NCBI GenBank assembly: GCA_030524715.1
Contig: JAUNGB010000058.1
Location: 1-34,994, forward strand
DNA from: Eubacteriales bacterium
Lineage (GTDB): Bacteria; Bacillota; Clostridia; Lachnospirales; Lachnospiraceae
DNA length: 34,994 bases
Reading direction: 5' to 3'
The notes under the pieces are model-generated. The model saw nothing but the letters and a program-made list of their open reading frames with translations, had not been told where the DNA came from and searched no databases. The stretch's first letter is position 1, and every line of letters begins with the position of its first letter. A program made the translations under genes and the position numbers. Shown here piece after piece: positions 23,466 to 32,639 of this stretch.

Positions 23466-23484
23466 GCGGACATTTACATTCCGC
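23466..23484 (+). repeat. GCGGACATT(T/C)(G/A)CATTCCGC motif after aroC
   Basis: GCGGACATTTACATTCCGC differs by one base from the core of the 4920-4948 hairpin. The arms GCGGA/TCCGC form a short stem. It lies just after the aroC stop. Confidence 0.5.
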
Positions 23485-23498
23485 CTTACTGCATACTT

Positions 23499-23546
23499 TA
23501 AAAAGAAGCCTTACGGAACCTTTCAGCTCCGCAGGCTTCTTTTTTT
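23499..23546 (+). terminator. aroC terminator
   Basis: AAAAAGAAGCCT (23500-23511) pairs with AGGCTTCTTTTT (23533 on) with an inner CGGA/TCCG extension and a T-run. It is also usable on the minus strand for the convergent lactonase-like gene. Confidence 0.8.
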
Positions 23547-23607
23547 CAGATCCCGGGAAAAGCAGTCCATATGCTCTTCCCGTTTACTCTTCTGTTTCCT
23601 TTTCAGC

Positions 23608-24723
23608 CTATTCTGCCGTCTCTTTCTTTGGCTCATCCTCTTCGGAAGTTTCAGCGTTCGGATCCTGCGGCACCGGCCAGATATGAATGCTGTTAGGGGT
23701 TTCTACCTTACACGGCCTGCCTTTCATGATCAGAAGATTTTTCTCATAGTCAACCTTAAAGGTTGTAATGGTATTGCTTGCATGGTTGGCAACCGCAATG
23801 TGCTGGTTATCCGGGAAGATCACAAGATCCTTAGGATAATCTCCGCTGATAGGAAGGGTGAATTTCTTTTCCAGAAGTCCTTCCTTATCCACCTCATACA
23901 TGGAAACGGTATTTTCTCCCGCTGTAGTGCAGAACAAATGCTTGCCGTCCGGAGCAAGCGCAAGACCGGAGGCGGCATTATGGATGGCATCCTTGTCGTT
24001 TTCTTTGGTAAGGGTAGTGACCGTCTGAAGGAGTTCAAACTCCGGGGTATGGCCGCTGCCGTCGTAACTGTATACTTTAATCTGGTTGCTCAGTTCAAAT
24101 AAGATATACGCAAAACGTCCGTCCGCGCTGAAGCGGATAATACGCGGACCGCTCTCCCGGGGGCATCTTAAAATGTCTACCAGTTCCAGTTTATGGCGTC
24201 TCTTATTAATTCGGTAAATCTTTACCTGGTCGATACCATTGTCAACCGCACACAGATATTTATTGTCCGGAGTAGGGCGCACACAGTTTACATGAGGACG
24301 GAAATTACGCTCCGCCACGCTTCCCAGCCCTTTATGGAATACGCCGTCCATCACTCTTCCTAACCGTCCGTCCCTGTGTGTATGCACAACAGTTACCTTA
24401 CCGTCATGGTAGCCTGCTACATATAAATACTTGCCGTCTACGTCCGTGGCAAGGAAACAGCCTCTCATACCGTCAATATCCACACTGTTGATACGCTTCA
24501 GATCGCCGTTTTTATCACGCTCAAATACGGCAACACCTTCATCCTCGATAGAATAAAGGAACCTGCCGTTCTTGGATATCGCGGTGTGGGATGCGTTGCG
24601 CACCTCCACCTCATTGCGTTCCGTAAGAGTTCCCTCTTCCACATCCACATCATAAACATGGATTCCTTTACTGTTCCCATGTGTGTAGGTTCCAACATAG
24701 GCTACGTATTTCATTTTCCCCAT
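23608..24723 (-). CDS. Lactonase-family beta-propeller protein
   Basis: This 371-residue protein of the seven-bladed beta-propeller lactonase family (Pgl type) may hydrolyse 6-phosphogluconolactone in the pentose phosphate pathway. The family also includes members of other or unknown function. YVAYVGTYT-NSKGIHVYDVD at the start, repeated blade motifs (NGRFLYSIED, DGKYLYVAG, DNKYLCAVDNG, DGKHLFCTT, DNQHIAVANH) and the RPHVNCVRPTPDNKY block fit the family. The last 18 residues are strongly acidic, an addition not part of the propeller. No signal peptide. It has its own promoter; no other pentose phosphate gene is nearby. Confidence 0.82.
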   Translation of the reverse strand: MGKMKYVAYVGTYTHGNSKGIHVYDVDVEEGTLTERNEVEVRNASHTAISKNGRFLYSIEDEGVAVFERDKNGDLKRINSVDIDGMRGCFLATDVDGKYLYVAGYHDGKVTVVHTHRDGRLGRVMDGVFHKGLGSVAERNFRPHVNCVRPTPDNKYLCAVDNGIDQVKIYRINKRRHKLELVDILRCPRESGPRIIRFSADGRFAYILFELSNQIKVYSYDGSGHTPEFELLQTVTTLTKENDKDAIHNAASGLALAPDGKHLFCTTAGENTVSMYEVDKEGLLEKKFTLPISGDYPKDLVIFPDNQHIAVANHASNTITTFKVDYEKNLLIMKGRPCKVETPNSIHIWPVPQDPNAETSEEDEPKKETAE

Positions 24724-24803
24724 AAGTCCTGCCTCCTAATGTCCTCTCTGTCTGTTTGGCGCATCCCGGCCGTGCCGCTGCGCAATTACACATATTCGTT
24801 GAT

Positions 24804-24832
24804 ATTATAGCACAAACATCCTGTAAGGACAA
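24804..24832 (-). promoter_or_regulatory. Promoter of the lactonase-like gene
   Basis: TTGTCC (24827-24832), a 17-bp spacer and TATAAT (24804-24809). Confidence 0.7.
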
Positions 24833-24890
24833 GTTACCATTACTTATCTTTTTCCTTTCCTTTTTCCTTTATTCCTGTCTTATAAATTGT

Positions 24891-24937
24891 CAAAGTAAAT
24901 GCAGCCCTTATTTCCAACCTCAATTGCGTTTACTTTG
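24891..24937 (-). terminator. Hairpin after the DUF1254 gene
   Basis: A 12-bp stem (24891-24902 with 24926-24937, one G-U pair) encloses a 23-nt loop, just after the stop of the gene ending at 24950. The following T content is low, so it is only a probable terminator. Confidence 0.5.
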
Positions 24938-24949
24938 GCATTCAACTCT

Positions 24950-26368
24950 TTATTCCTCTTCCAAAATATTGATAGAGGGCATTTCCCACTCATTGCTGAT
25001 GATCTTTTCATCCGGCAGGTATACTCGCAGATACAAATGAAAATCCCCTGTGGGCGCAGGCAGCCAGTTCTTTATAAGATCATCCGTCGGCTTTTCATTC
25101 TGAATATAGATATCAAAGGAACCGTCTTCGTTATATTCGATATCGCTTCTGTCGTTTATACAGTACCTGTCCAATTCATTGTCAGACAGAAGATTATCGC
25201 TGCTGTTGTAAAGCGTTACAGACCAGAAACCGTTTTCCAGTGTCTCCGGTATGTTCTCTTTGTCAAAATGCAGGACATAACGGTTTGCGCCGTTTAATCT
25301 GCCGCCTTCGGAGTCCGTGGTTGCTTTCGGATATACGGCAACAGATACCGGATTTGCCCCAAGACCGCCGAGAGCGACCAAAGCCCGGTAATCATATTCT
25401 GTTCCAAATTCGGCAATCGGCTCTCCAAAATAATTCCATACTCCGTTCTGCACAATAAACTTTGCCGATTTTTCCGTACAGGCTGCCGAAATACCGGAAA
25501 CCAGTTTTTCCCAAAGACTGTCTGAGGAATCTCCGAATACCGTACTGTCAAATGTGAGGCCCGGCCCTACATTGATTTCTTTCAGTGTTTCCATCAGAGC
25601 GCTGTCCTCTTCCGCAGGCGGATTCTCTTCCATAAGCTGATTCGCCTTTGTAAAATAATCCTCCATGGAAAGCCCCATAAGATACTGTACGGGAATATAA
25701 TCGTATTTCGCATCATAAGTCCCTTCCGACTTCTCTTCCGTGCTGCCCGAAGCATATTGGGAAAGTGTATATGTATCCATTCCGCTCTGAATTTCATATA
25801 CATTTTCCAAATCCTCGTCACCGCTGCAAAGTGTCCGGATGATCACCCATGCAAGATCGGTAGGGCATTTTATTTCTGTCATTCCGTCAGGCACTTCCCC
25901 GTCAAAGGATTTCCCTGTAAAAATAAATTTTTCGCTGCTGTTCTCAAAGGATGCCGCATCCATCAGTGAAATACAATTTGTGTATGCGTCAAGGACCTCC
26001 GCCATACAAAAGCGTTCTGTTTTCGGCATTTCAAGGATAACCGCGTCCTCAGACAAATCGAGATATACCTGGGAATAAACCGTGTCAACATTAGGTGTCA
26101 CCACATTTTTTGAATCCGCATTCGCCAGCCCCCGGGCATGAATTAATTGATTCACCGGAGCCTGGGTACTGGTTGCCTCCACTGTATTTGTCATTTTTGC
26201 CGCTGTAGCATCTACAAGCATCAATGGGAGAGTGTACACATATGCCTCTTCCAGCTTTTGTTCCAGCTCGCTGCTGTTATCGTTGACAGATGCTTTAACA
26301 CTGCAGTCCATGGTCGCTATTATGGATGCCGCACATAGAAAAACTGCCGCTGCTTTTTTTAGTCTCAT
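24950..26368 (-). CDS. Secreted DUF1254/DUF1214 domain protein
   Basis: The 472-residue product has an N-terminal signal peptide (RLKKAAAVFLCAASIIATMDC, likely cleaved near VKAS). An N-terminal DUF1254-like part follows (EEAYVYTLPLMLVDATAAKM, VVTPNVDTVYSQVYLDLS), then a C-terminal DUF1214-like part (NGANRYVLHFDKENIPETLENGFWSVTLYN, FHLYLRVYLPDEKI). The biochemical role is unknown. The ATG at 26368 is chosen because AGGAG lies 7 nt upstream; the frame from 26386 starts inside that site. A Cys at the end of the hydrophobic core lacks a good lipobox (Asp precedes it). Family members are mostly known from proteobacteria and some actinobacteria. Confidence 0.8.
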   Translation of the reverse strand: MRLKKAAAVFLCAASIIATMDCSVKASVNDNSSELEQKLEEAYVYTLPLMLVDATAAKMTNTVEATSTQAPVNQLIHARGLANADSKNVVTPNVDTVYSQVYLDLSEDAVILEMPKTERFCMAEVLDAYTNCISLMDAASFENSSEKFIFTGKSFDGEVPDGMTEIKCPTDLAWVIIRTLCSGDEDLENVYEIQSGMDTYTLSQYASGSTEEKSEGTYDAKYDYIPVQYLMGLSMEDYFTKANQLMEENPPAEEDSALMETLKEINVGPGLTFDSTVFGDSSDSLWEKLVSGISAACTEKSAKFIVQNGVWNYFGEPIAEFGTEYDYRALVALGGLGANPVSVAVYPKATTDSEGGRLNGANRYVLHFDKENIPETLENGFWSVTLYNSSDNLLSDNELDRYCINDRSDIEYNEDGSFDIYIQNEKPTDDLIKNWLPAPTGDFHLYLRVYLPDEKIISNEWEMPSINILEEE

Positions 26369-26572
26369 CTTTGTTCTCCTTTCCATATTTTAATCGCAGA
26401 TATTCTCTAAATCTAAACTAATTATATAAAAGGACTGCATATATTTTAACAGAATTTACACAAAATGAAAAAAATCGACACAAGATGTATCATAAATCTA
26501 TCGAAAAAAAAGGCAAACAGCATATCCGCAGAGGATTTTCTTCCGGCTTGTCAATTATTTCAGGACATTGTA

Positions 26573-26601
26573 AAGCAGGTCTGAAATTTTCAGGCCTGCT
26601 T
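26573..26601. terminator. Terminator of the Rpn-type gene
   Basis: AAGCAGGTCTGAA (26573-26585) pairs with TTCAGGCCTGCTT (26589-26601), one G-U pair. It lies 17 bp after the stop of the gene that ends at 26618. Confidence 0.7.
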
Positions 26602-26617
26602 CTTTCCGTTCATCCTC

Positions 26618-27580
26618 TTATTCTGTAGTATCATCCAGTATTTCCCGAACCTCACCAACTGAGATTTTATATTTCTTTGAAATTTTTTTATAACTCATAC
26701 CGGACATATGGGAACGATATATCTTCTTTGTCAACTGTATACCTTCCTGTCTGCCTTCTTGTCTGCCTTCTCGTTTACTTTCCTCAATCATCTCCTGAAT
26801 CGCCTTACACATATTATACCTTCCTCCCTCTGTCTGGTTGTTCTTTTTTATCTTTTTTAACTCCGGCGAATGCGACATTACACTTATAAAATCATACGCA
26901 TCTTCTTCCAGTTCTTCAAATATTTCCCGATTCTCATTCACATAATTTTTAAGTTCCTCACGGCTTTTCGTATTTTGTAAAAATCCGAAGACATACCGCA
27001 AGTCTGTGCGGAAGTTTTCCAAATATGGATAATTTCTTACCTCCAGCAAATGAATCGGATAATCTGCAACCGTTTCTTTCACTTCTTCCGGCATAGCCGT
27101 AAAATCCATCATTTCCTTCAGGCTTTTCGGACCGTCCCATGGTTCATTGCCAAAATACAGTACAAGAGTCATCACCGGTACCAAACGGTCCCCTTTTCCA
27201 AAACCGGACAAAAATTCTGCTCCTTTTAAATCCTTTTTCCTACGGTGTTTCTTCGCAAGCTTTCTCCATTGTTCATGATAGGCAGCGCCGTCCCCGCTCA
27301 ATACACGGACTGGCATAGCATAATGAATATCACTCTGATTTTCCAGTGAAACCAGGACTATCTTCAATTGTATGTTCACCTGACGCATCACATCGCGCAT
27401 CAGAACCTCGGCTTTCATTTTCCCTTTGTTCTTTCTGATCAATGAAACGCTTCTGTTTTTCTCCTGTATATCCTCTGCTTTTACGAGTTCCCTCCCATGA
27501 AATAAATATCCATTCAGAAGATCCGCAAAACGCTCTTCATCCTCAAAGTATTCAATACTAACCGCATCCTGCTCCTGCAT
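26618..27580 (-). CDS. Rpn family recombination-promoting nuclease / PD-(D/E)XK transposase-like protein
   Basis: The 320-residue product resembles the Rpn/PDDEXK transposase-like families that abound in gut Clostridia. It has an N-terminal EYFEDEERFADLLNGYLFHG start, a central nuclease-like domain (VPVMTLVLYFGNEPWDGPKSLKEMM), the linker REGRQEGRQEG and a C-terminal helix-turn-helix-like SGMSYKKISKKYKISVGEVREIL. The true role is not known; E. coli RpnA is a DNA nuclease that stimulates RecA-independent recombination. The ATG at 27580 follows AGGAGG by 4 nt, and the promoter overlaps the longer frame. No terminal inverted repeats or target duplications were seen. Confidence 0.75.
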   Translation of the reverse strand: MQEQDAVSIEYFEDEERFADLLNGYLFHGRELVKAEDIQEKNRSVSLIRKNKGKMKAEVLMRDVMRQVNIQLKIVLVSLENQSDIHYAMPVRVLSGDGAAYHEQWRKLAKKHRRKKDLKGAEFLSGFGKGDRLVPVMTLVLYFGNEPWDGPKSLKEMMDFTAMPEEVKETVADYPIHLLEVRNYPYLENFRTDLRYVFGFLQNTKSREELKNYVNENREIFEELEEDAYDFISVMSHSPELKKIKKNNQTEGGRYNMCKAIQEMIEESKREGRQEGRQEGIQLTKKIYRSHMSGMSYKKISKKYKISVGEVREILDDTTE

Positions 27581-27644
27581 ACTGCCTCCTTTGTCATAGG
27601 ATGCCCGTCTACATATAGAAACCAAAAGAACATTTTGTGCTTTT

Positions 27645-27673
27645 ATTATATCCAAAAGCTCCTTTGAATGCAA
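27645..27673 (-). promoter_or_regulatory. Promoter of the Rpn-type gene
   Basis: TTGCAT (27668-27673), a 17-bp spacer and TATAAT (27645-27650). It lies across the start of the longer open frame and so supports the start at 27580. Confidence 0.7.
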
Positions 27674-27689
27674 TATCTTTTCCGCATCC

Positions 27690-27868
27690 TATTTTATATT
27701 TTTGATAATGGTAAATTGTTGGCCGAGTGGCCGGAAATGAATTTCATTCTGATCTCTGCTGTCCATATCATTATAGTTTTTCAATGAACCGTCGTCAAAT
27801 AAAATATTTATAAAATCCGCCTAAAAAGTTATTATTTACACTTATAAACCTGTGAGGCAGCATATTTT
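27690..27868. other. AT-rich intergenic stretch with no recognised feature
   Basis: Between the Rpn-type promoter and the hemL terminator I see only small self-complementary patches (GGCC-GAGT-GGCC at about 27722, GAAATGAATTTC at about 27735) and no open frame, promoter or known RNA. Confidence 0.5.
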
Positions 27869-27906
27869 AAGGGGCTATCGGAAATTTTGATATCCAACAG
27901 CCCCTT
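27869..27906 (-). terminator. Hairpin downstream of hemL (end of the tetrapyrrole operon)
   Basis: AAGGGGCT (27869-27876) pairs with AGCCCCTT (27899-27906), extended inward by six more mostly G-U/A-T/G-C pairs, about 70 bp after the hemL stop. The T-run is weak on the minus strand. Confidence 0.55.
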
Positions 27907-27974
27907 TCATGCGAAAGCTTTCATCAAATTTAGATTTTTCAATAAAGACAGCACGAATACAGCTCTGACTCTGC

Positions 27975-29249
27975 TCAGACAAAATATTTTCTTACCGCAT
28001 CCAGTGTTTCTTCGATCACCGCATCCGTATGGGCAACGGACAGGAACATGGCTTCAAACTGGGAAGGCGCCAGATGAATGCCGTTTTTCAGCATCGCCTT
28101 AAAATAATCCGCAAAAGCCGTCGTATCAGAGGTCTTGGCAGAGGTATAATCCTTTACCTGCTGCTCTGTAAAAAACAGGCTTCCGAGAGAGGAAATATGG
28201 TTCAACTGATAACCAAGTCCTTTTTCTTTGAGAATATCCTCCATTCCTCCGTACAGCTTCTCTCCTTTTTCGGCAAGCAGCGTATAAGTTTCCGGATGCG
28301 CGAAAAGATATTTCAACTGAGTCAGGCCTGCCGCCATGGCGATGGGATTTCCGCTTAAAGTCCCTGCCTGGTAAACAGCCCCCACCGGAGCCACCATCTC
28401 CATGATCTCTCTTCGTCCGCCGTAAGCGCCTACCGGCATTCCCGCACCGATGATCTTACCGTAGGTCACCATATCCGGCCTGATCCCAAAGTATTCCGCA
28501 GCGCCGCCGAAAGCAAGACGGAAACCTGTAATGACCTCATCAAAGATTAAAAGCGCGCCGTTTTCGTCACAGAGTGCGCGAAGCCCCTCCAGAAATCCTT
28601 CTTCGGGAGGTACCACGCCCATATTTGCTCCTACCGGCTCCACGATCACTGCCGCCACCTGTCCCGGCGCCTGCTCCATCAGCGTTTTTACACTGTTCAG
28701 GTCATTGTACACGGCTGTCATAGTATCTTCGGTACATCCTTTGGGTACGCCGGCACTGTCCGGCACGCCGCTTGTCATGACGCCGGAGCCGGCGCTTACC
28801 AGCATGGCGTCCGTATGTCCGTGATAACAGCCTGCGAACTTTACAATCTTATTTTTTCCGGTAAAGCCTCTTGCCGCACGGATCGCACTCATGACAGCCT
28901 CCGTACCGGAATTGACCATGCGGACCATTTCCACATGAGGGATATGTGAGCAGATAAACTCTGCCATCTCCACTTCGATTTCTGTTGCACAGCCAAAACT
29001 TAAGCCCTTTTCGCTTGCTTTGACCACGCTCTCCCGGATAGCCGGAAAATTATGTCCCAGGATCATGGGACCCCAGGAATCAATATAGTCGATATAGCGG
29101 TTGCCGTCCACATCATAAATATAACAGCCGTCCGCCCTGTCAATAAACCTCGGAGCCTCTCCGATCGCTCCGTATGCGCGGACCGGACTGTTGACGCCGC
29201 CGGGGATCCGCTTTACCGCCCGTTCAAATAATGCCTCTGATTTTGTCAT
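27975..29249 (-). CDS. hemL: Glutamate-1-semialdehyde 2,1-aminomutase
   Basis: HemL rearranges glutamate-1-semialdehyde to 5-aminolevulinate using pyridoxal phosphate, the second step of the C5 tetrapyrrole pathway. The 424-residue protein shows RIPGGVNSPVRA at the start, the MVNSGTEAVMSAIRAARG block, the Asp of IFDEVITGFR and the PLP lysine in TYGKIIGAGMPVGAYGG (Lys265). Its ATG overlaps the hemB stop by one base (TGATG), indicating coupled translation. It is the last gene of the operon, although it acts early in the pathway. Confidence 0.97.
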   Translation of the reverse strand: MTKSEALFERAVKRIPGGVNSPVRAYGAIGEAPRFIDRADGCYIYDVDGNRYIDYIDSWGPMILGHNFPAIRESVVKASEKGLSFGCATEIEVEMAEFICSHIPHVEMVRMVNSGTEAVMSAIRAARGFTGKNKIVKFAGCYHGHTDAMLVSAGSGVMTSGVPDSAGVPKGCTEDTMTAVYNDLNSVKTLMEQAPGQVAAVIVEPVGANMGVVPPEEGFLEGLRALCDENGALLIFDEVITGFRLAFGGAAEYFGIRPDMVTYGKIIGAGMPVGAYGGRREIMEMVAPVGAVYQAGTLSGNPIAMAAGLTQLKYLFAHPETYTLLAEKGEKLYGGMEDILKEKGLGYQLNHISSLGSLFFTEQQVKDYTSAKTSDTTAFADYFKAMLKNGIHLAPSQFEAMFLSVAHTDAVIEETLDAVRKYFV

Positions 29250-30232
29250 CAGCCGATTCTCCCTTCATCCATAAATCCTGCCAGTTCTTTTGCAAAATAA
29301 GTAAGATAGATCTGCGCTCCGGCGCGGTATGCCCCCACTGCCATCTCACAGATGATTTTTTCTTCATCGATCCAGCCCATCTTTGCCGCCGCCTTTACCA
29401 TCGCATACTCTCCGCTGACGCTGTAAGCCGCAACCGGAACATTCGTTGCCCTGGAAACCTCGGAAACCATATCCAGATAAGACATCGCAGGCTTTACCAT
29501 AATGATGTCCGCGCCCTCTTCAATATCAGTCAACGCTTCCTTCATACCCTCCCTGCGGTTATGGAAATCCATCTGATAGCTTTTGCGGTCCCCGAATGCC
29601 GGAGCGGAGCCTGCCGCGTCACGGAACGGGCCATAGAACGCAGAAGCATATTTTACGGCATAGGACATGATCGGAATCTCTTTATGGCCGTTGGCATCCA
29701 GCCGCTCCCGGATGGCCCGGACACGCCCGTCCATCATATCGGAAGGCGCTACCATGTCAGCGCCTGCCTCTGCATGGGACAGAGCTGTTTTTGCCAGAAG
29801 CTCGAGAGTGGCATCATTCTCCACCTCATGGCCGCAGAGCACGCCGCAGTGTCCGTGGGAAGTATATTCACACATACACACATCCGTAATATAATACAGA
29901 TCGGGAAACTGCTTCTTTGCTTCCCGAAGGGCACGCTGCACAATACCGTCCTCCGCATAAGCGCCGCTTCCCACTTCATCCTTATGATCCGGGATTCCAA
30001 ACAGCATAATGCTGCCAACTCCCGCCTTCTGCAGGCGCTCCAGCTCATAGGGAAGGCGGTCGACGCTGTAGCGGTACTGCCCCTCCATGGACGGGATCTC
30101 TTCCTCAATATTCTTTCCCTCGCGTACAAACAGCGGGTAGATCAGGGATGATTTGTCCATCCTTGTTTCCCGTACCATTTTGCGGAGAACCTCGCTTCCT
30201 CTTAATCTTCTTGGTCTCTGGATCAGATCCAT
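29249..30232 (-). CDS. hemB: Porphobilinogen synthase (delta-aminolevulinate dehydratase)
   Basis: HemB joins two 5-aminolevulinate molecules to porphobilinogen. The 327-residue protein has the zinc-binding cysteines in CMCEYTSHGHCG (Cys119, Cys121, Cys129) and the Schiff-base lysines in SYAVKYASAFYGPFRDA (Lys195) and IMVKPAMSYLD (Lys248). The ATG at 30232 is chosen because AGGAG lies 8 nt upstream, inside the end of the preceding gene; a GTG at 30241 has no room for a ribosome site. A 5-bp gap separates it from cobA-hemD. Confidence 0.96.
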   Translation of the reverse strand: MDLIQRPRRLRGSEVLRKMVRETRMDKSSLIYPLFVREGKNIEEEIPSMEGQYRYSVDRLPYELERLQKAGVGSIMLFGIPDHKDEVGSGAYAEDGIVQRALREAKKQFPDLYYITDVCMCEYTSHGHCGVLCGHEVENDATLELLAKTALSHAEAGADMVAPSDMMDGRVRAIRERLDANGHKEIPIMSYAVKYASAFYGPFRDAAGSAPAFGDRKSYQMDFHNRREGMKEALTDIEEGADIIMVKPAMSYLDMVSEVSRATNVPVAAYSVSGEYAMVKAAAKMGWIDEEKIICEMAVGAYRAGAQIYLTYFAKELAGFMDEGRIG

Positions 30233-30237
30233 GCTTC

Positions 30238-31743
30238 TCACTCCTTATTTTTAGTTTTTTCTACCAGTGCGATCAGGCTGTCAATGGTCGCCTTTTCCGC
30301 CATATAAGTCTGCATTCCGAAGGCGTCTGCCGCCGCCCTTGTCTGCCTGCCGATACAGGCTGCCCGCACCTTTGTATAATCCAGTCCGGCAGTTCCCTCC
30401 ACGAAGCCCTTTACCGTGGATGCGCTGGTAAATACCACACAGTCGATATTGCCGTCCTCAAATTCCTTCTTTTCATCGATCAACGGGTTGCTCTCATAGA
30501 GCGTCCGGTAGGTAGGGATATCCTCCACCGCCGCCCCCGCCTCTTCAAGAAGCCTTACAAGATTTGCGTTTCCCTTTTCCGCCCTCGGAATGAGAATGCG
30601 TTCCCCTCCTGTAAGAACCTCTGCCAGGGCCGCTCCCAGTGAATCCCCGTCATAAACCTCCGGCATCAGATCCACATATAGGCCGTGCTCAGACAGCTTT
30701 TTTCTGGTACCCTCACCGATAGCGGCAATTTTTGCATTTCCCATGGAGCGGATATCCTGTTGTCTTTTTCTCATTTCAGCAAAGAAGATTTCTACTCCCG
30801 TGGGGCTGGTAAATACGATCCACTGATACGTACCAAGCTTTTCAAACGCCTTATAAAGGCGGCCCTGATCCTCCATGGGAACCGTGCGGATGGCCGGAAG
30901 TTCCAGCACTTCCGCTCCCTTTTCCCGAAGGAGGGCTGCTGTTTTGGAGATCAGATCTCTGGGACGGGTTACCAGAACCTTCCATCCCGCAAGGGGCAGG
31001 CTCTCGTACCAGGCAAATTTATCTGCCAGTTTACAGACCTTCCCTACCACAATGATTGCCGGGGTTTCGATTCCCTGACGCTTTACCTCCGAATCCAGCG
31101 TGGAAACAGTTGCAATGATCCGCTTCTGGTCCGCAGTAGTTCCCTTCTGAAGGATGGCAGCAGGCATATCCGGCTCCATTCCGGCTTTCAAAAGGCCGCT
31201 GCAGATATCGGCAAGGGCGGATACTCCCATCAGAAACACCAGGGTTCCCTTTGTATTTACCAGCGCTTCAAAATTAATGTCATATTCCTGTCCGGCCCGC
31301 TTATGTCCGGTAACGATATGCAAAGAGGAGCAAAAATCCCTGTGGGTTACCGGAATCCCGTTATATGCCGGAACTGAAAGAGGCGAAGTCACTCCCGGCA
31401 CTACCTCGTAAGGGATTCCGTTCTCCTTCAGCAGTTCCAGTTCTTCACCGCCCCTGCCGAACAGGAAGGGATCTCCGCCCTTTAAGCGCACCACACGGTA
31501 CCCTTTCTGTGCTTCAGTAAGAAGCACTCTGTTGATTTCCTCCTGGGGCATGGTATGGCGGCTTGCCCGCTTTCCCACGTTGATCAGCCGCGCAGTCTGC
31601 GGGATTTTAGACAAAACTCCCTGTCCCACCAGACTGTCATATACCACAACCTCCGCATTCTTTAAGACCTCCATGCCTTTTATGGTAAAAAGGCCGATAT
31701 CGCCCGGTCCGGCGCCTACCAGCCATACTTTTCCCGTTCCCAT
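30238..31743 (-). CDS. cobA-hemD: Fused uroporphyrinogen-III C-methyltransferase and uroporphyrinogen-III synthase
   Basis: The product is a 501-residue fusion. The N-terminal CobA/SUMT domain (about 1-245) methylates uroporphyrinogen III at C2 and C7 with S-adenosylmethionine to give precorrin-2; its motifs are [15 protein letters not shown] and [16 protein letters not shown]. The C-terminal HemD domain (about 250-500) cyclises hydroxymethylbilane to uroporphyrinogen III, with [28 protein letters not shown] and [14 protein letters not shown]. The ATG at 31743 overlaps the hemC stop by one base and has AGGAGG upstream. The fusion is common in Clostridia and channels product to the corrinoid/siroheme branch. 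Confidence 0.94.
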   Translation of the reverse strand: MGTGKVWLVGAGPGDIGLFTIKGMEVLKNAEVVVYDSLVGQGVLSKIPQTARLINVGKRASRHTMPQEEINRVLLTEAQKGYRVVRLKGGDPFLFGRGGEELELLKENGIPYEVVPGVTSPLSVPAYNGIPVTHRDFCSSLHIVTGHKRAGQEYDINFEALVNTKGTLVFLMGVSALADICSGLLKAGMEPDMPAAILQKGTTADQKRIIATVSTLDSEVKRQGIETPAIIVVGKVCKLADKFAWYESLPLAGWKVLVTRPRDLISKTAALLREKGAEVLELPAIRTVPMEDQGRLYKAFEKLGTYQWIVFTSPTGVEIFFAEMRKRQQDIRSMGNAKIAAIGEGTRKKLSEHGLYVDLMPEVYDGDSLGAALAEVLTGGERILIPRAEKGNANLVRLLEEAGAAVEDIPTYRTLYESNPLIDEKKEFEDGNIDCVVFTSASTVKGFVEGTAGLDYTKVRAACIGRQTRAAADAFGMQTYMAEKATIDSLIALVEKTKNKE

Positions 31744-32639
31744 CAAATCCCTCCTTTGCCGCATTCATTTTTTAACTGTTCTGCAAGGGCGATACCCAGC
31801 GCCGCGGCATCTGCCCTGCAGCCTGAGATGCTTCCCTTACACCAGCTTCCGTCTTCTTCCCGATAATACAAGCCCCGCAAAAACAGCATCTCTCCGTCCG
31901 CCTGTGCAAAGGCCGCGACAGGTGAGGAACAGCCTCCGTCCAGATATCTGACAAACGCACGCTCTGCGTTTCCTTCTGCCCATGCATCCGGATCGTTATA
32001 GCCCTCCAGATATGGATAGTCCTCCCCTGCTTTTCCCTGAACAGCCAGAATCCCCTGTCCTGCCGCCGGAATCATTTCATCCGGAGTGAAATAGCGGTGA
32101 ATCCTGTTTTCCAGTCCAAGGCGCTTAAGGCCTGCCGCAGCCAGGATCAGCGCGGAATATTCGCCGGAATCCAGCTTACGCAGTCTCGTCTGAAGATTAC
32201 CGCGGATACTTTTTACTTCCATATCCGGGTATAATTCCTTTAACTGCAGTGTCCTTCTTAAGCTGGAGCATCCCAGAGGCTTATCAGGATCCAGTTCCTT
32301 TGCTCCCTCCGGAAGCACCAGAACGTCCCTTGGATCCTCCCGAACAGAAAAAGCCAGTAAAGGAAGCTCTTCCGGCACCTCCATGGGCATATCCTTTAAG
32401 CTGTGTACAGAAAGCTGGCTTCTTCCCTCCAAAAGCGCCTTATCCAGTTCCTTTACAAACAGCCCCTTACCTCCGATCTTATCCAGAGTACGGTCAAGGA
32501 TAATATCCCCTGTTGTCTTCATGGTAAGGATTTCCACTTCAACCCCGGAATTGTGCGTTTCTATGTAATCCTGTACAAGTTCACTCTGCAGTACCGCAAG
32601 AGCGCTCTCCCTGCTGCCGATAACCACTTTATTCTTCAT
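31743..32639 (-). CDS. hemC: Hydroxymethylbilane synthase
   Basis: HemC links four porphobilinogen units into hydroxymethylbilane using a covalently bound dipyrromethane cofactor. The 298-residue protein begins KVVIGSRESALAVLQSELV and has the TTGDIILDRTLDKIGGKGLFVKELD block. The cofactor-binding Cys is in YLDGGCSSPVAAF (Cys237). Its start overlaps the preceding gene by 11 bp and its stop shares a base with the cobA-hemD ATG. Confidence 0.97.
   Translation of the reverse strand: MKNKVVIGSRESALAVLQSELVQDYIETHNSGVEVEILTMKTTGDIILDRTLDKIGGKGLFVKELDKALLEGRSQLSVHSLKDMPMEVPEELPLLAFSVREDPRDVLVLPEGAKELDPDKPLGCSSLRRTLQLKELYPDMEVKSIRGNLQTRLRKLDSGEYSALILAAAGLKRLGLENRIHRYFTPDEMIPAAGQGILAVQGKAGEDYPYLEGYNDPDAWAEGNAERAFVRYLDGGCSSPVAAFAQADGEMLFLRGLYYREEDGSWCKGSISGCRADAAALGIALAEQLKNECGKGGI

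Noticed and set aside
26618-27580. Rpn-type gene as a complete insertion sequence
   Set aside because: No terminal inverted repeats or target duplication were found, and the gene has an ordinary promoter and terminator.
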